Origin: CAZJAT01 sp964544145
Lineage (GTDB): Bacteria; Hydrothermota; 32-111
DNA length: 57,274 nt
Assembly: GCA_964544145.1 (NCBI GenBank)
Contig: CAZJAT010000012.1
Coordinates: forward strand, 1-57,274
Reading direction: 5' to 3'
Part shown: positions 1 through 8,156 of the stretch, piece by piece
Position numbering within the stretch: position 1 is the stretch's first letter
How the letters are laid out: each line of letters opens with the position of its first letter
Notes under the pieces: generated by a model
Databases searched by the model: none
Told to the model about the DNA's origin: nothing
Seen by the model: only the letters and a program-made list of their open reading frames with translations
Translations under genes and position numbers: made by a program

Positions 1-2
1 TC

Positions 3-75
3 AGCCCACGACCGGATTTGAACCGGTGACCTCATCCTTACCAAGGATGTGCTCTACCTACTGAGCTACATGGGC
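3..75 (-). tRNA. tRNA-Thr (anticodon GGU)
   Basis: Read on the minus strand, the sequence folds as a 73-nt cloverleaf with acceptor GCCCATG/CGTGGGC. The anticodon stem is CATCC/GGATG around loop TTGGTAA, giving anticodon GGT. The T-arm is present and no 3' CCA is encoded. It is the last of four tRNAs in the order Thr-Tyr-Gly-Thr, which in many bacteria is followed by tuf. A tuf gene is therefore expected just left of the window. Confidence 0.97.
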
Positions 76-114
76 AATCTCTTTTATTTTTAATTAAAAA
101 TCATTTCACAAAAC

Positions 115-157
115 AAAAAAAAATCTTCCTCTAAGGTAATCTTTCAACCTTTAGAGG
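115..157 (-). terminator. Hairpin plus T-run between tRNA-Gly and tRNA-Thr
   Basis: On the minus strand an imperfect stem (CCTCTAAAGGT with ACCTTAGAGG, one bulged base) is followed, after AAGA, by nine T residues (A-run at 115-123 on the plus strand). This resembles a Rho-independent terminator or attenuator inside the tRNA operon. It could lower read-through into tRNA-Thr and the expected tuf, or be an RNA-processing site. The four bases between stem and T-run make it weaker than a textbook terminator. Confidence 0.45.
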
Positions 158-161
158 TATA

Positions 162-234
162 AGCGGGAGACGGGACTCGAACCCGCGACATTCTGCTTGG
201 AAGGCAGAAGCTCTACCAATTGAGCTACTCCCGC
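162..234 (-). tRNA. tRNA-Gly (anticodon UCC)
   Basis: This is a 73-nt cloverleaf on the minus strand with acceptor GCGGGAG/CTCCCGC. The anticodon loop CTTCCAA between TCTGC and GCAGA gives anticodon TCC. CCA is not encoded. It is the third gene of the Thr-Tyr-Gly-Thr cluster. Confidence 0.97.
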
Positions 235-239
235 ATAAA

Positions 240-321
240 TGGGGAGAGAAGGATTTGAACCTTCGAAGGCTTAGCCAACAGATTTACAGTCTGCCCCCTT
301 TGACCACTCGGGAATCTCCCC
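240..321 (-). tRNA. tRNA-Tyr (anticodon GUA)
   Basis: This is an 82-nt class II tRNA on the minus strand with acceptor GGGGAGA/TCTCCCC. It has a long variable arm and anticodon GTA (loop CTGTAAA). The discriminator is A and CCA is not encoded. It lies five bases from tRNA-Gly and three from tRNA-Thr(UGU), so all three are processed from one transcript. Confidence 0.97.
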
Positions 322-324
322 ATA

Positions 325-396
325 AGCTGGTGGAGGGAATTGAACCCCCGGCCAGCTGATTACAAATCAGCTGCTCTACCGCTGAGCTACACCAGC
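325..396 (-). tRNA. tRNA-Thr (anticodon UGU)
   Basis: This is a 72-nt cloverleaf on the minus strand with acceptor GCTGGTG/CACCAGC. The anticodon loop TTTGTAA gives TGT. It is the first gene of the cluster and starts about 13 bases after the predicted start point of the proximal promoter. CCA is not encoded. Confidence 0.97.
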
Positions 397-415
397 AATA
401 TTTTATAAGATTAGA

Positions 416-443
416 AGTATATCAAAAGAGTATTTTTTGTCAA
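416..443 (-). promoter_or_regulatory. Proximal promoter of the tRNA Thr-Tyr-Gly-Thr operon
   Basis: On the minus strand TTGACA (438-443) is separated by 16 bp from TATACT (416-421). Transcription would start near 409, about 13 bases before tRNA-Thr(UGU). Confidence 0.85.
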
Positions 444-470
444 GAGGGTTTTTGTAGATATATATGATTT

Positions 471-493
471 ATATAGATATTTAATATCTATAT
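471..493. other. Perfect 10-bp AT palindrome between two tandem promoters
   Basis: ATATAGATAT, a 3-base loop and ATATCTATAT form a perfect hairpin. It begins almost exactly where a transcript from the distal promoter (501-528) would start, so that RNA would have a hairpin at its 5' end. It could be a protein-binding site or an RNA structure. Its function is unknown. Confidence 0.5.
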
Positions 494-500
494 TTAATTC

Positions 501-528
501 ATTATATGTTGTTATGCTGTAATGTCAA
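501..528 (-). promoter_or_regulatory. Distal consensus promoter upstream of the tRNA operon
   Basis: On the minus strand TTGACA (523-528), a 16-bp spacer and TATAAT (501-506) match the sigma-70 consensus perfectly. It lies about 85 bp upstream of the proximal promoter. Tandem promoters are common for stable-RNA operons. The 397-644 region contains no gene. Confidence 0.8.
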
Positions 529-644
529 GCCTATTCTGAGTGCATGTATGAAAAACCCCTTATAAATTGCTCAACTCATTATAAATGGCATCTTAACATA
601 TATAATTTCCTGAATTATAGCTTATTTCTTAAAAATAATAATTC

Positions 645-3167
645 TTACATTTTGAACAAATTATTGATATTATTAATGAAATCATCAACAACGTTCTGAG
701 TGGATGATTTGAGATAGTCCCCTATACTGTTCTTTTTTATGCTCACAGCAGGCATTTTATAATTACCCAACAACTCAAACTGAACAGAAACAGAATCACT
801 TTGATAACCGGCATTTCTAAGTAATGATTCAAATAGGCCCATATCTGAAATGTTTAAATCAATATTGTAAAATCCATCAACAAAAATACGCTTATCAAAA
901 TCAACATTTCCGCTATATTCCAGTGAATGACCATTGCGTTCCATTATAAAATCATCAAAAAACACTGTTTCATTCTTTATGTCAAATTCTCCATACATTG
1001 TCTCAAAGAAAAACGTATCACTTATAGGGTATCTGATAACCTTTGATATATCAGTCAGCAATGATGGTGACATCATATAGCCGCCCTTAATCTCTGTTAT
1101 TATATGACCTTGAACAGATTCACGAAGGCTGTCTTGGAAAAAGGATATATTAGTTTGAGCATCAACACCCCCCCCCATATCATAGGGCATCAGCGGATGC
1201 CTTACTAAAAATTCATTTACATCTATATTTTGCAATATCGTTCTCATAGTCAAAAAACCAATTTCAGGCATATATATAACTGACCCTCTCGCTGTTCCGC
1301 CGATCACTGAACCGGAGAATGAATCAATATACACTGTGTCATTAATAAGCTTGCCGTCAATCTTCAGATTATTTACATTCTCACCTCTAAATACAGCATT
1401 ATTACAGAAACCCTTGAATGAGATAATTAAGTCATCATATATCTCAGGTTTTTCCGTCTTTGTCTGCTGAGCTGAATCGCTTATTGGTATTAGGGAATCA
1501 ATATTGATATGTTTGAATTGAGCTTCAATATCAACAACAGGTCTATCCCTAAAAACAATATGCATTGATGAAATATTACCTTCAATATGTTTGCCATTGA
1601 ATTGTATATTTTTAGTGTTTATATCATTATTACCAGTAATAGCGACATTCTCTCCAATAATATCAATTGTATCCTGAAATCCCTTCCCTGTGACATTGTC
1701 TAGAGTAAATGTTGCATTTGCCTTGAATTTATTTCCCTTCAATCTATAAAAGCCATTGCCTTCAACATTGCACACACCCTCATAATCAGCTGCAATACTT
1801 GTTATATTCCCAATACATTTAAATGCTCCGTTAAAGGTACTGTCCTCTAGGTTGAGCATACCTTGGAGGTCAACATTAAATCCCCTGTAATGTGTCTTGC
1901 CTGTGACATTTACCATAATATTCTGTTTTTCCAAAAATGTATTCTCAAGCAAAAACTCAAAAGTGTCTGCACGAACAGAGAGTTTTTCGCTTCGCAATGT
2001 CATATCAGTATTATTGATGATATGCTTGATAACCCCTAATGAATCAGCCGATATATCCGCTTCACCCTCTATGCTTGAATAGCCTTTAATATGAATATTG
2101 GAGATAAAATTGTTTATAACAGATAAATCAGCATTATCACAAGAAAATTTACTCACAATATGTTTATTCAGCAATGAATCATAATCCATCTCAATATCCA
2201 TTATAAATGGAACATCATATATCAAGGCTTGTGTGTTGATATTAATACTATTACCTGATTTTACAATGCATCCACTCTTAAGCATGAAGGTATCAGTAAT
2301 GCTGCTTATTTTAATATCACCACTACCCAATGAACAATTAATGGAATCAATATTTGCCGCATTTTCAATCAATGAATCAGAAATAATATACTTACCCCTG
2401 CAAAATAATGATATTGGAATATCCGTATTTACATATAATAATGATTCACTCATTATTTCATTTATCTCATTAATATGCGAAATAAGATTATATTTAATTG
2501 TATCTTCATACAGAGATATATTGCCTTTTAATGAAACATTGCTGCCTATTGACATATTATTGATAATGAGATTTTGCTTTTTTCCTGAAATAAGTGCAAA
2601 TGAAAGAGTGATCCCGCCCAGGTCATCAAGATATTTGATATTATTCACAAAATACAGAGATCCTGTAACAGACAGTTCCCTGCCTGACATAATATTTACG
2701 CTGCCTGTTATTGAATCAATATTGATTGTGTCATAAATAATCATACAGTTTTTCAGGAAAACATCTGAACTTAACATGTAATGGTCATCAGGGTCAGGGA
2801 TATCCTTATTCTCATCTGATATAGGTTTGATAATTGCTACTCCATTATAAACAGTCATTTTGTTTACAACAATTTCTTTGAATAGAAATCTTAATACATT
2901 GATATTAAGATTGATTTTTCCTGACATAAAATCAATATTCTCATTATCAACATTGACATCATATATTGCAGCATTGATTCCCGACCATGAGAGAGCATAA
3001 TCAATATTCCCAAATGATATATGAAAACCTGATTCTTTTGAAATCTGCTCAATACGTTTTGCCAGTTTTTCGGGACGCATTTCGTTTTTAATAATAAAAA
3101 ATGCCCCTATCATTATAACACTTGTGATAATGAAAAATATTGTTAAAAAGGAGAGTATTTTTTTCAT
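645..3167 (-). CDS. AsmA-like protein with one N-terminal membrane anchor
   Basis: This 840-residue protein starts with one hydrophobic segment (about residues 4-27) after MKK, followed by a long beta-rich region of short alternating strands. Residues about 640-830 look like the AsmA C-terminal domain. AsmA/TamB/YhdP-family proteins are inner-membrane-anchored periplasmic bridges that carry lipids towards the outer membrane; that is known of the family, and the assignment here is by pattern. The ATG overlaps the stop of the upstream cyclase gene by four bases, so the two are translationally coupled. Codons for residues 664-667 contain a run of nine G, unusual in such AT-rich DNA and a possible slippage site. 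No terminator is obvious after the stop. AsmA membership is likely; the substrate is unknown. Confidence 0.75.
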   Translation of the reverse strand: MKKILSFLTIFFIITSVIMIGAFFIIKNEMRPEKLAKRIEQISKESGFHISFGNIDYALSWSGINAAIYDVNVDNENIDFMSGKINLNINVLRFLFKEIVVNKMTVYNGVAIIKPISDENKDIPDPDDHYMLSSDVFLKNCMIIYDTINIDSITGSVNIMSGRELSVTGSLYFVNNIKYLDDLGGITLSFALISGKKQNLIINNMSIGSNVSLKGNISLYEDTIKYNLISHINEINEIMSESLLYVNTDIPISLFCRGKYIISDSLIENAANIDSINCSLGSGDIKISSITDTFMLKSGCIVKSGNSININTQALIYDVPFIMDIEMDYDSLLNKHIVSKFSCDNADLSVINNFISNIHIKGYSSIEGEADISADSLGVIKHIINNTDMTLRSEKLSVRADTFEFLLENTFLEKQNIMVNVTGKTHYRGFNVDLQGMLNLEDSTFNGAFKCIGNITSIAADYEGVCNVEGNGFYRLKGNKFKANATFTLDNVTGKGFQDTIDIIGENVAITGNNDINTKNIQFNGKHIEGNISSMHIVFRDRPVVDIEAQFKHINIDSLIPISDSAQQTKTEKPEIYDDLIISFKGFCNNAVFRGENVNNLKIDGKLINDTVYIDSFSGSVIGGTARGSVIYMPEIGFLTMRTILQNIDVNEFLVRHPLMPYDMGGGVDAQTNISFFQDSLRESVQGHIITEIKGGYMMSPSLLTDISKVIRYPISDTFFFETMYGEFDIKNETVFFDDFIMERNGHSLEYSGNVDFDKRIFVDGFYNIDLNISDMGLFESLLRNAGYQSDSVSVQFELLGNYKMPAVSIKKNSIGDYLKSSTQNVVDDFINNINNLFKM

Positions 3168-6100
3168 AGTATTTTTTCTATCTTCTCATTGAGAATATGT
3201 TCTTTTTTCATATACTCTTTTGTGTATCTCATTGATAATGAGGAAAACCTGCCAATATGTGATTTAATTATTTCATCATTTTCAGTATCAGAAAAATGTT
3301 TGATAAAATGTGCATAATGTTTGGTGAAACGCCTATCTTTAAGAAGCATCACTGCGCATTCATTCCCTGCATTATTAATATAAGAATCAATAATATTTAT
3401 CTGTTTAATTAGGGCATCATTATAGAGATTAGTATTCCCTGTCTTCAGATAAAGCTCCAGATATATGCTATAGAGCATAATTGCATGTTCTGCAGATTTC
3501 AGTTCAATGATTAACTGTTCAGCTATTTTCAATTCCTCTTCGCAGCTTGTACAGTCATTGTTTATAAGATAAAATCTTGCCATTGAGAGATAATTCCTGA
3601 CTGCAGATAACCTGTTGTCTGTCTTTTCTGATATTTTATACGATTTATCGGCAATACTGGCCAATTTGTCGCCATTGCCTGTCCTCTGATATATGTCAGA
3701 TAATGTAGCTAGAACATCACTCATCATCATTTCATTTGTATTAGCTTCGGCAAATGTCTGAACTTCCAGTCCAAGCTTTTCTGCTTCAATATAGTGCCCC
3801 AATTCTGTCTCCATCTTACTTACAGTCAGTTTAACACTGTTAATAAGTTCGGGATTGTTCAATTTCAATGATTCGCTCATAGCTTCATCAAGCAATACTT
3901 TTTCTTCATTCAAATATCCGCATATGCCCATTACAGTTGCAAGAATATTCTTTGACATGATCATGAAATCAGAGAGATTGAGTTCAATACTCTTCTTGAT
4001 ATTTGACTTAAGAATCAATTGTGCTTTACCCAGATAACCGGTCAGCATAAGTACATTTGCATAATATACATTAGCATATGTGATTAAATGCTGATGATTG
4101 CATTGTTCACATAAAGTAATTGCCGATTCAAAACCCCTCATTGCATTCTGCAGATTTCCCGAAGCCATATCCAATTCAGCAATATTGACCCTTACCTCAG
4201 CAAGATCCTTAATATTGCCCGTTTGTTCATGAACCTGTTCTATTTCCCTGAATGTTCTCATTGCCTGACTGAATTTACCTTCTGTAAAATCAATTGTAGC
4301 CAGATTGTTCAATGCCTTTAATCTCATCTCAGTATCATTTATCCGATCAGCCAGATGCACTATATCATTGTACGTTTTATATGCTTTCTCGGCTTTTCCT
4401 GTGATGTCATATACATATGCAATATTCATCATTGCAATGATCAGTCTTGATTCATCTTCATATTTATTAATAATATCTACTGCTTTCTGCAAATACGATA
4501 ATGCATGTTCATGATCACCTATAAAGGCATTTATCCGTCCGATGTTAATGTATTGTGATGCAATATCTTTCCATTTATCACTCTTAACACTCATACTGAG
4601 TGCTGAGTTGAAATAATTCAAAGCTTCTTTATATTTACCTGATACAGTGTTAAGTATTCCTAAATTATTATTTATCTTTCCAATAAGATCTACATCATCA
4701 ACAGATTCTGCTATATCAAGCCCAATTAGATAATCATTGCCTGCTTCATCATATCTACCCATTTTATCATTTATCATTCCCCTGAAATTAAAATAACCCG
4801 CTTTCAGAATATCATTGCTGAATGATCTTTCCTTATTTGTTTCAAGTGACTCCATTGCTTCTTTTAAACTACCCAGAGATATATACATTGAAACTGATTT
4901 AAATACCGTATTAACCAAAGATTCAAAATCACTGCCTTTCTCAAGAAACTCAATTGCCCTCTTGTAGTCTTTGAGTGCATCCCTATATGCAAACATACTC
5001 TTATTCATATCACCTGATTTATTCAGGAAAACAGGCGCTTTCGACAAATTGCCTGCTTCATAATAGTGAGAAGCCGCATTCCTTATCATATATTCACTGC
5101 CGATATTACATGACTCATAATATAATCCAAAGGCATTATGAAGCTGCTTTCTTTTATTTTTCATTAAAGAATTATATACTGCATCCCTGAATATCTCGGT
5201 GCTGAAAAAAAACACATCATGTCCTTCAAAGAATATATAGCCTTTATCGGTTAATGATTTCAGAATCTCATCCAATTCAGCAGTGTTTAGTTTATATATA
5301 TCAAATATTTCTTTTTTATTAAATCTGAATCCTCCTACAGAAACATATTGTAAGAACTGCTTTTCCGCTTCAGGAAGGGAATCGATTTTTTCAAGAAAAA
5401 CTGATTTCAATGAGTCAGGAAGAGCCTTTAGGGTTGTTTCATCAATTTTAACACTCCCATCTGATACCACTGTCAATCCGTTTGATTTTATATAATTACA
5501 TAATTCAATACAATAAGCAGGATGTCCATTTGTTCTTTCCTCAATCTGCTTAATGAAATCCTTATGAATATTACTGTCATTGAACATATGTCTCATAAGT
5601 TTCTCAATATCTGATGTATTGAGTTTATGCATGACAATAGACAAATCAGTATGGGATTCAATTGCCTGTCTTGATGAAAAAACATATGATATCATTTTAT
5701 CTGAAGAAATAAATTTTATCAGACGGGCCATTATCTGCAATGTAAGATCATCATAAAAATGCATATCCTCGAAAATCATCAAAATTCTGCTTGTTGATTT
5801 CATTATTTCAATCATTGAAATAAGAGATTTCATAATAGCGTTTATAAGTATCTCTTTTTTAAGCGAGTCTGTATTTTCAATATTAAATATATAATATAAA
5901 CCCTTTCTATTTTCCTTTGCAAAAACATTGTCAATTTTCTCTTTGACTGTGATTGCCGATTCACCATCACTCAATTTAAGATATGACCGGAATAACTGTT
6001 TTATAGGAGCAAATGGGATATTGAGTGAAAAAGACTCCCCTCTTATGTTACATGAAATAATATTCTTTCTGTCAGCAATTTCAGTAATAAATTCAAGCAG

Positions 6101-6925
6101 TTTACTCTTTCCGGTTCCCTCATCACCCGTAATACCAATTGAGAAAGGAATATCAGTAGCAGAATCAAACATTTTTTCAATATGTTTTATTTCATCATCA
6201 TACCCTATTAGAGAAATCTGCTTCTCTGAATTACTCTTTTCTTTTATTGATAATGCCTTATATATGGGTATAGGTTCTTTCTTCCCTTTAACAAATACAG
6301 GTTCCATTGTTTCAAATTCGAATATATCCTTAACATATTTATATGTTCTATCCGAAATAATGACTTCTGTTGCATTTGCCACTGCTTCAAGACGGGCTGA
6401 GAGGTTAACATTATCCCCCATAACTGTATATTCCATTCTCTCATCTGTACCCATATTGAGAGCAACTATTTCACCAGTATTTATACCTATTGACATGCGG
6501 ACCTTGATATATTCACCTTTTGCAAGCACAGGTTCTATTGTTTCAATAGCTTTCTGCATTTCCAATGCTGCCCTTACTGCACGTTCAGGATCATCCTTAT
6601 GAGCAACAGGAGCTCCGAATACAACCATAATCGCATCACCTACAAATTTATCCACATCACCGCCGTATTTTTCCACAATATACAGCATTTTATTAAAATA
6701 TTTATTGATTACTTTTATTACATCTTCAGGGTCAAGACGTTCTGACAATGCTGTAAAACCGGAAACATCTCCAAATAGTATGGTTACAAAGCGTCTCTCA
6801 CCCTCAACTCTTGTATTATATGGATTTGTATTGATTTTCTCAACTATGCGCTGAGGTAGATATTTCTCATATGCTTTAATTTTTGCTTTCAGGTATTCGG
6901 TTTTGTGGTTTTTTTCTTGTCCCAT
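3164..6925 (-). CDS. Class III (IIIb-type) nucleotide cyclase fused to P-loop ATPase and TPR repeats
   Basis: This 1253-residue protein has an N-terminal class III cyclase domain (about 45-200). Visible features are both metal aspartates (D53 in GDVSGF, D97 in VGDAIM), purine-contacting K93, and N174/R178 in NVNLSAR. T167 stands where classical adenylate cyclases have Asp, the mark of class IIIb enzymes such as mammalian soluble adenylate cyclase. A P-loop NTPase module follows, with Walker A GDEGTGKS at 267-274 and a Walker B-like ILMIFED near 381-387. The remainder, about 600-1200, is TPR-like helical repeats. It probably makes cAMP in the cytosol under control of ligands or protein partners of the ATPase-TPR part. 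The ATG has no Shine-Dalgarno and lies only 13 bases after the tRNA-Leu gene on the same strand, so its mRNA is probably released by tRNA 3' processing. It overlaps the AsmA-like gene by four bases. Confidence 0.88.
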   Translation of the reverse strand: MGQEKNHKTEYLKAKIKAYEKYLPQRIVEKINTNPYNTRVEGERRFVTILFGDVSGFTALSERLDPEDVIKVINKYFNKMLYIVEKYGGDVDKFVGDAIMVVFGAPVAHKDDPERAVRAALEMQKAIETIEPVLAKGEYIKVRMSIGINTGEIVALNMGTDERMEYTVMGDNVNLSARLEAVANATEVIISDRTYKYVKDIFEFETMEPVFVKGKKEPIPIYKALSIKEKSNSEKQISLIGYDDEIKHIEKMFDSATDIPFSIGITGDEGTGKSKLLEFITEIADRKNIISCNIRGESFSLNIPFAPIKQLFRSYLKLSDGESAITVKEKIDNVFAKENRKGLYYIFNIENTDSLKKEILINAIMKSLISMIEIMKSTSRILMIFEDMHFYDDLTLQIMARLIKFISSDKMISYVFSSRQAIESHTDLSIVMHKLNTSDIEKLMRHMFNDSNIHKDFIKQIEERTNGHPAYCIELCNYIKSNGLTVVSDGSVKIDETTLKALPDSLKSVFLEKIDSLPEAEKQFLQYVSVGGFRFNKKEIFDIYKLNTAELDEILKSLTDKGYIFFEGHDVFFFSTEIFRDAVYNSLMKNKRKQLHNAFGLYYESCNIGSEYMIRNAASHYYEAGNLSKAPVFLNKSGDMNKSMFAYRDALKDYKRAIEFLEKGSDFESLVNTVFKSVSMYISLGSLKEAMESLETNKERSFSNDILKAGYFNFRGMINDKMGRYDEAGNDYLIGLDIAESVDDVDLIGKINNNLGILNTVSGKYKEALNYFNSALSMSVKSDKWKDIASQYINIGRINAFIGDHEHALSYLQKAVDIINKYEDESRLIIAMMNIAYVYDITGKAEKAYKTYNDIVHLADRINDTEMRLKALNNLATIDFTEGKFSQAMRTFREIEQVHEQTGNIKDLAEVRVNIAELDMASGNLQNAMRGFESAITLCEQCNHQHLITYANVYYANVLMLTGYLGKAQLILKSNIKKSIELNLSDFMIMSKNILATVMGICGYLNEEKVLLDEAMSESLKLNNPELINSVKLTVSKMETELGHYIEAEKLGLEVQTFAEANTNEMMMSDVLATLSDIYQRTGNGDKLASIADKSYKISEKTDNRLSAVRNYLSMARFYLINNDCTSCEEELKIAEQLIIELKSAEHAIMLYSIYLELYLKTGNTNLYNDALIKQINIIDSYINNAGNECAVMLLKDRRFTKHYAHFIKHFSDTENDEIIKSHIGRFSSLSMRYTKEYMKKEHILNEKIEKIL

Positions 6926-6938
6926 AATAATTTTGAAA

Positions 6939-7023
6939 TGTCAGAGGGGGGATTTGAACCCCCACAGAGTTATCCTCCACTAGATCCTGAATCTAGCGCG
7001 TCTACCAATTCCGCCACTCTGAC
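6939..7023 (-). tRNA. tRNA-Leu (anticodon CAG)
   Basis: This is an 85-nt class II tRNA on the minus strand with acceptor GTCAGAG/CTCTGAC. The anticodon loop TTCAGGA gives CAG, and there is a long variable arm. CCA is not encoded. It sits between a consensus promoter and the cyclase ATG, apparently as the first cistron of a tRNA-mRNA transcript. Confidence 0.96.
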
Positions 7024-7031
7024 CTGCGCAT

Positions 7032-7059
7032 ATTATAATAAATATTACAATTAAATCAA
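7032..7059 (-). promoter_or_regulatory. Promoter of tRNA-Leu and probably of the cyclase and AsmA-like genes
   Basis: On the minus strand TTGATT (7054-7059), 16 bp and TATAAT (7032-7037) precede tRNA-Leu by eight bases. No separate promoter fits between the tRNA and the cyclase start, so the downstream genes probably depend on this one. Confidence 0.8.
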
Positions 7060-7154
7060 TACTAAGTTAATGATTTGTTATTATATTAATACAATGTGAA
7101 TTTATTTATGATTAAATACATATTATCATAATATATTAATATATACTATACATA

Positions 7155-7182
7155 TTGCATACATACACATTTATGATAGAAT
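7155..7182 (+). promoter_or_regulatory. Promoter giving a predicted leaderless mRNA for the CxxCxxCC protein
   Basis: TTGCAT (7155-7160), a 16-bp spacer and TAGAAT (7177-7182) are followed by ATTATT and then the ATG at 7189. The expected start point is the A of the start codon. No Shine-Dalgarno is present. Confidence 0.55.
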
Positions 7183-7188
7183 TATTAT

Positions 7189-7698
7189 ATGGAATTCATC
7201 AACGATATTAGAGAGATAAAGATACAATCAGCATTAAAAAGGGAAGAAAATCTTGATTTTATTGAATATTTAAAGAATCTGTCAAATGATAAATCAATTG
7301 AATCTATTTTAAATAATGCAGCTGATAAAGCTTTCTCGGGCATTAAATGCATTGAGTGCGGCAACTGCTGCAGGGAAAATATTCCATTACTTGATGAACA
7401 AGATGTTCTGAGAGTATCTAAGCATCTTGGTCTCAAAAGTGATGACTTCATTATTGGGCATCTTCATAAATACGAGAAATATAACATTTACATCATGAAT
7501 GAGGTCCCATGCCCTTTCCTAGAGGGTAATGAATGCAGTATATATGATCAAAGATTTCATTCATGCAAGGCTTATCCTGAAATCAGATCACTGGAGCATA
7601 TCATTTCAAAGGGTAATATATTAATAAATGCAGCAATTTGTCCCATAATATTCAATTTTTATGAATTCTTGAAATATGATTTAAATTTTAAGAAATGA
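7189..7698 (+). CDS. YkgJ-type CxxCxxCC cysteine-cluster protein
   Basis: This is a 169-residue soluble protein. The family signature CxxCxxCC is at C54, C57, C60 and C61. Further cysteines at C108, C116, C126 and near the C terminus match the zinc/iron-chelating YkgJ-family (formerly UPF0153) pattern, including the CPFLEG...CSIYD...CKAYP series. Members bind a metal or Fe-S cluster, but their reaction is generally unknown. The first 50 residues are a helical extension. The gene appears monocistronic, with its own promoter six bases upstream of the ATG and no ribosome-binding site. The promoter of the next gene overlaps its 3' side. The family call is firm; the function is not. Confidence 0.85.
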   Translation: MEFINDIREIKIQSALKREENLDFIEYLKNLSNDKSIESILNNAADKAFSGIKCIECGNCCRENIPLLDEQDVLRVSKHLGLKSDDFIIGHLHKYEKYNIYIMNEVPCPFLEGNECSIYDQRFHSCKAYPEIRSLEHIISKGNILINAAICPIIFNFYEFLKYDLNFKK

Positions 7699-7699
7699 C

Positions 7700-7728
7700 T
7701 TGAAATTATCTTTGCTTTGATATATAAT
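7700..7728 (+). promoter_or_regulatory. Promoter of the response regulator-kinase-RAM operon
   Basis: TTGAAA (7700-7705), a 17-bp spacer and TATAAT (7723-7728) lie about 40 bases before the response-regulator ATG. That ATG is preceded by the ribosome-binding site CTGGAG. Confidence 0.7.
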
Positions 7729-7769
7729 TTTTAATTAGAAATATAAATACCATTAAACTGGAGTAATAT

Positions 7770-8156
7770 ATGGCGGAAAAGAGAACTATACTACTTGTTG
7801 ATGATGATATCTTTCTTGTTGATATTATGGCATTCACATTCAAACAGAGTGGTTTTGAGATAATAAAAGCACATAATGGTAAAGAAGCATTGGAGGTCAT
7901 GGGAAAAGAACAGATTGACCTTATACTGACTGATATCATGATGCCTGTTATGGATGGATTCGAGCTTGCCAGGAATGTGAAGGAGAATGAAGCATTTAAG
8001 CACTTACCTATTATCTTTCTCACCGCTAAATCAAATATTGAAGATAAAAACAAAGGCTTTTCTCTTGGTATAAATGATTATGTTGTTAAACCATTTAACC
8101 TTAAGGATCTCGTGTCCAGGATAAACAAAGTCCTAGATGAAAACCAGAATCAATGA
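7770..8156 (+). CDS. Single-domain response regulator (CheY-like receiver)
   Basis: This 128-residue protein is one receiver domain. The acidic pocket D11-D13, phospho-acceptor D55 (LILTDIMMP), T85 and K107 (VVKPF) are all present, so it should be phosphorylatable. There is no output domain; it would act by protein-protein contact, most simply as phosphoryl partner of the kinase encoded next. The stop overlaps the kinase start by four bases (ATGA), implying coupled translation. It is the first gene of a three-gene unit with its own promoter. Confidence 0.93.
   Translation: MAEKRTILLVDDDIFLVDIMAFTFKQSGFEIIKAHNGKEALEVMGKEQIDLILTDIMMPVMDGFELARNVKENEAFKHLPIIFLTAKSNIEDKNKGFSLGINDYVVKPFNLKDLVSRINKVLDENQNQ

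Noticed and set aside
5928..6602. 224-codon plus-strand frame inside the cyclase gene
   Set aside because: It is antisense to a well-supported cyclase and ATPase coding region, has no ribosome-binding site and no protein-like domain pattern. The similar long frames at 40364-41062 and 2233-2736 were rejected likewise.
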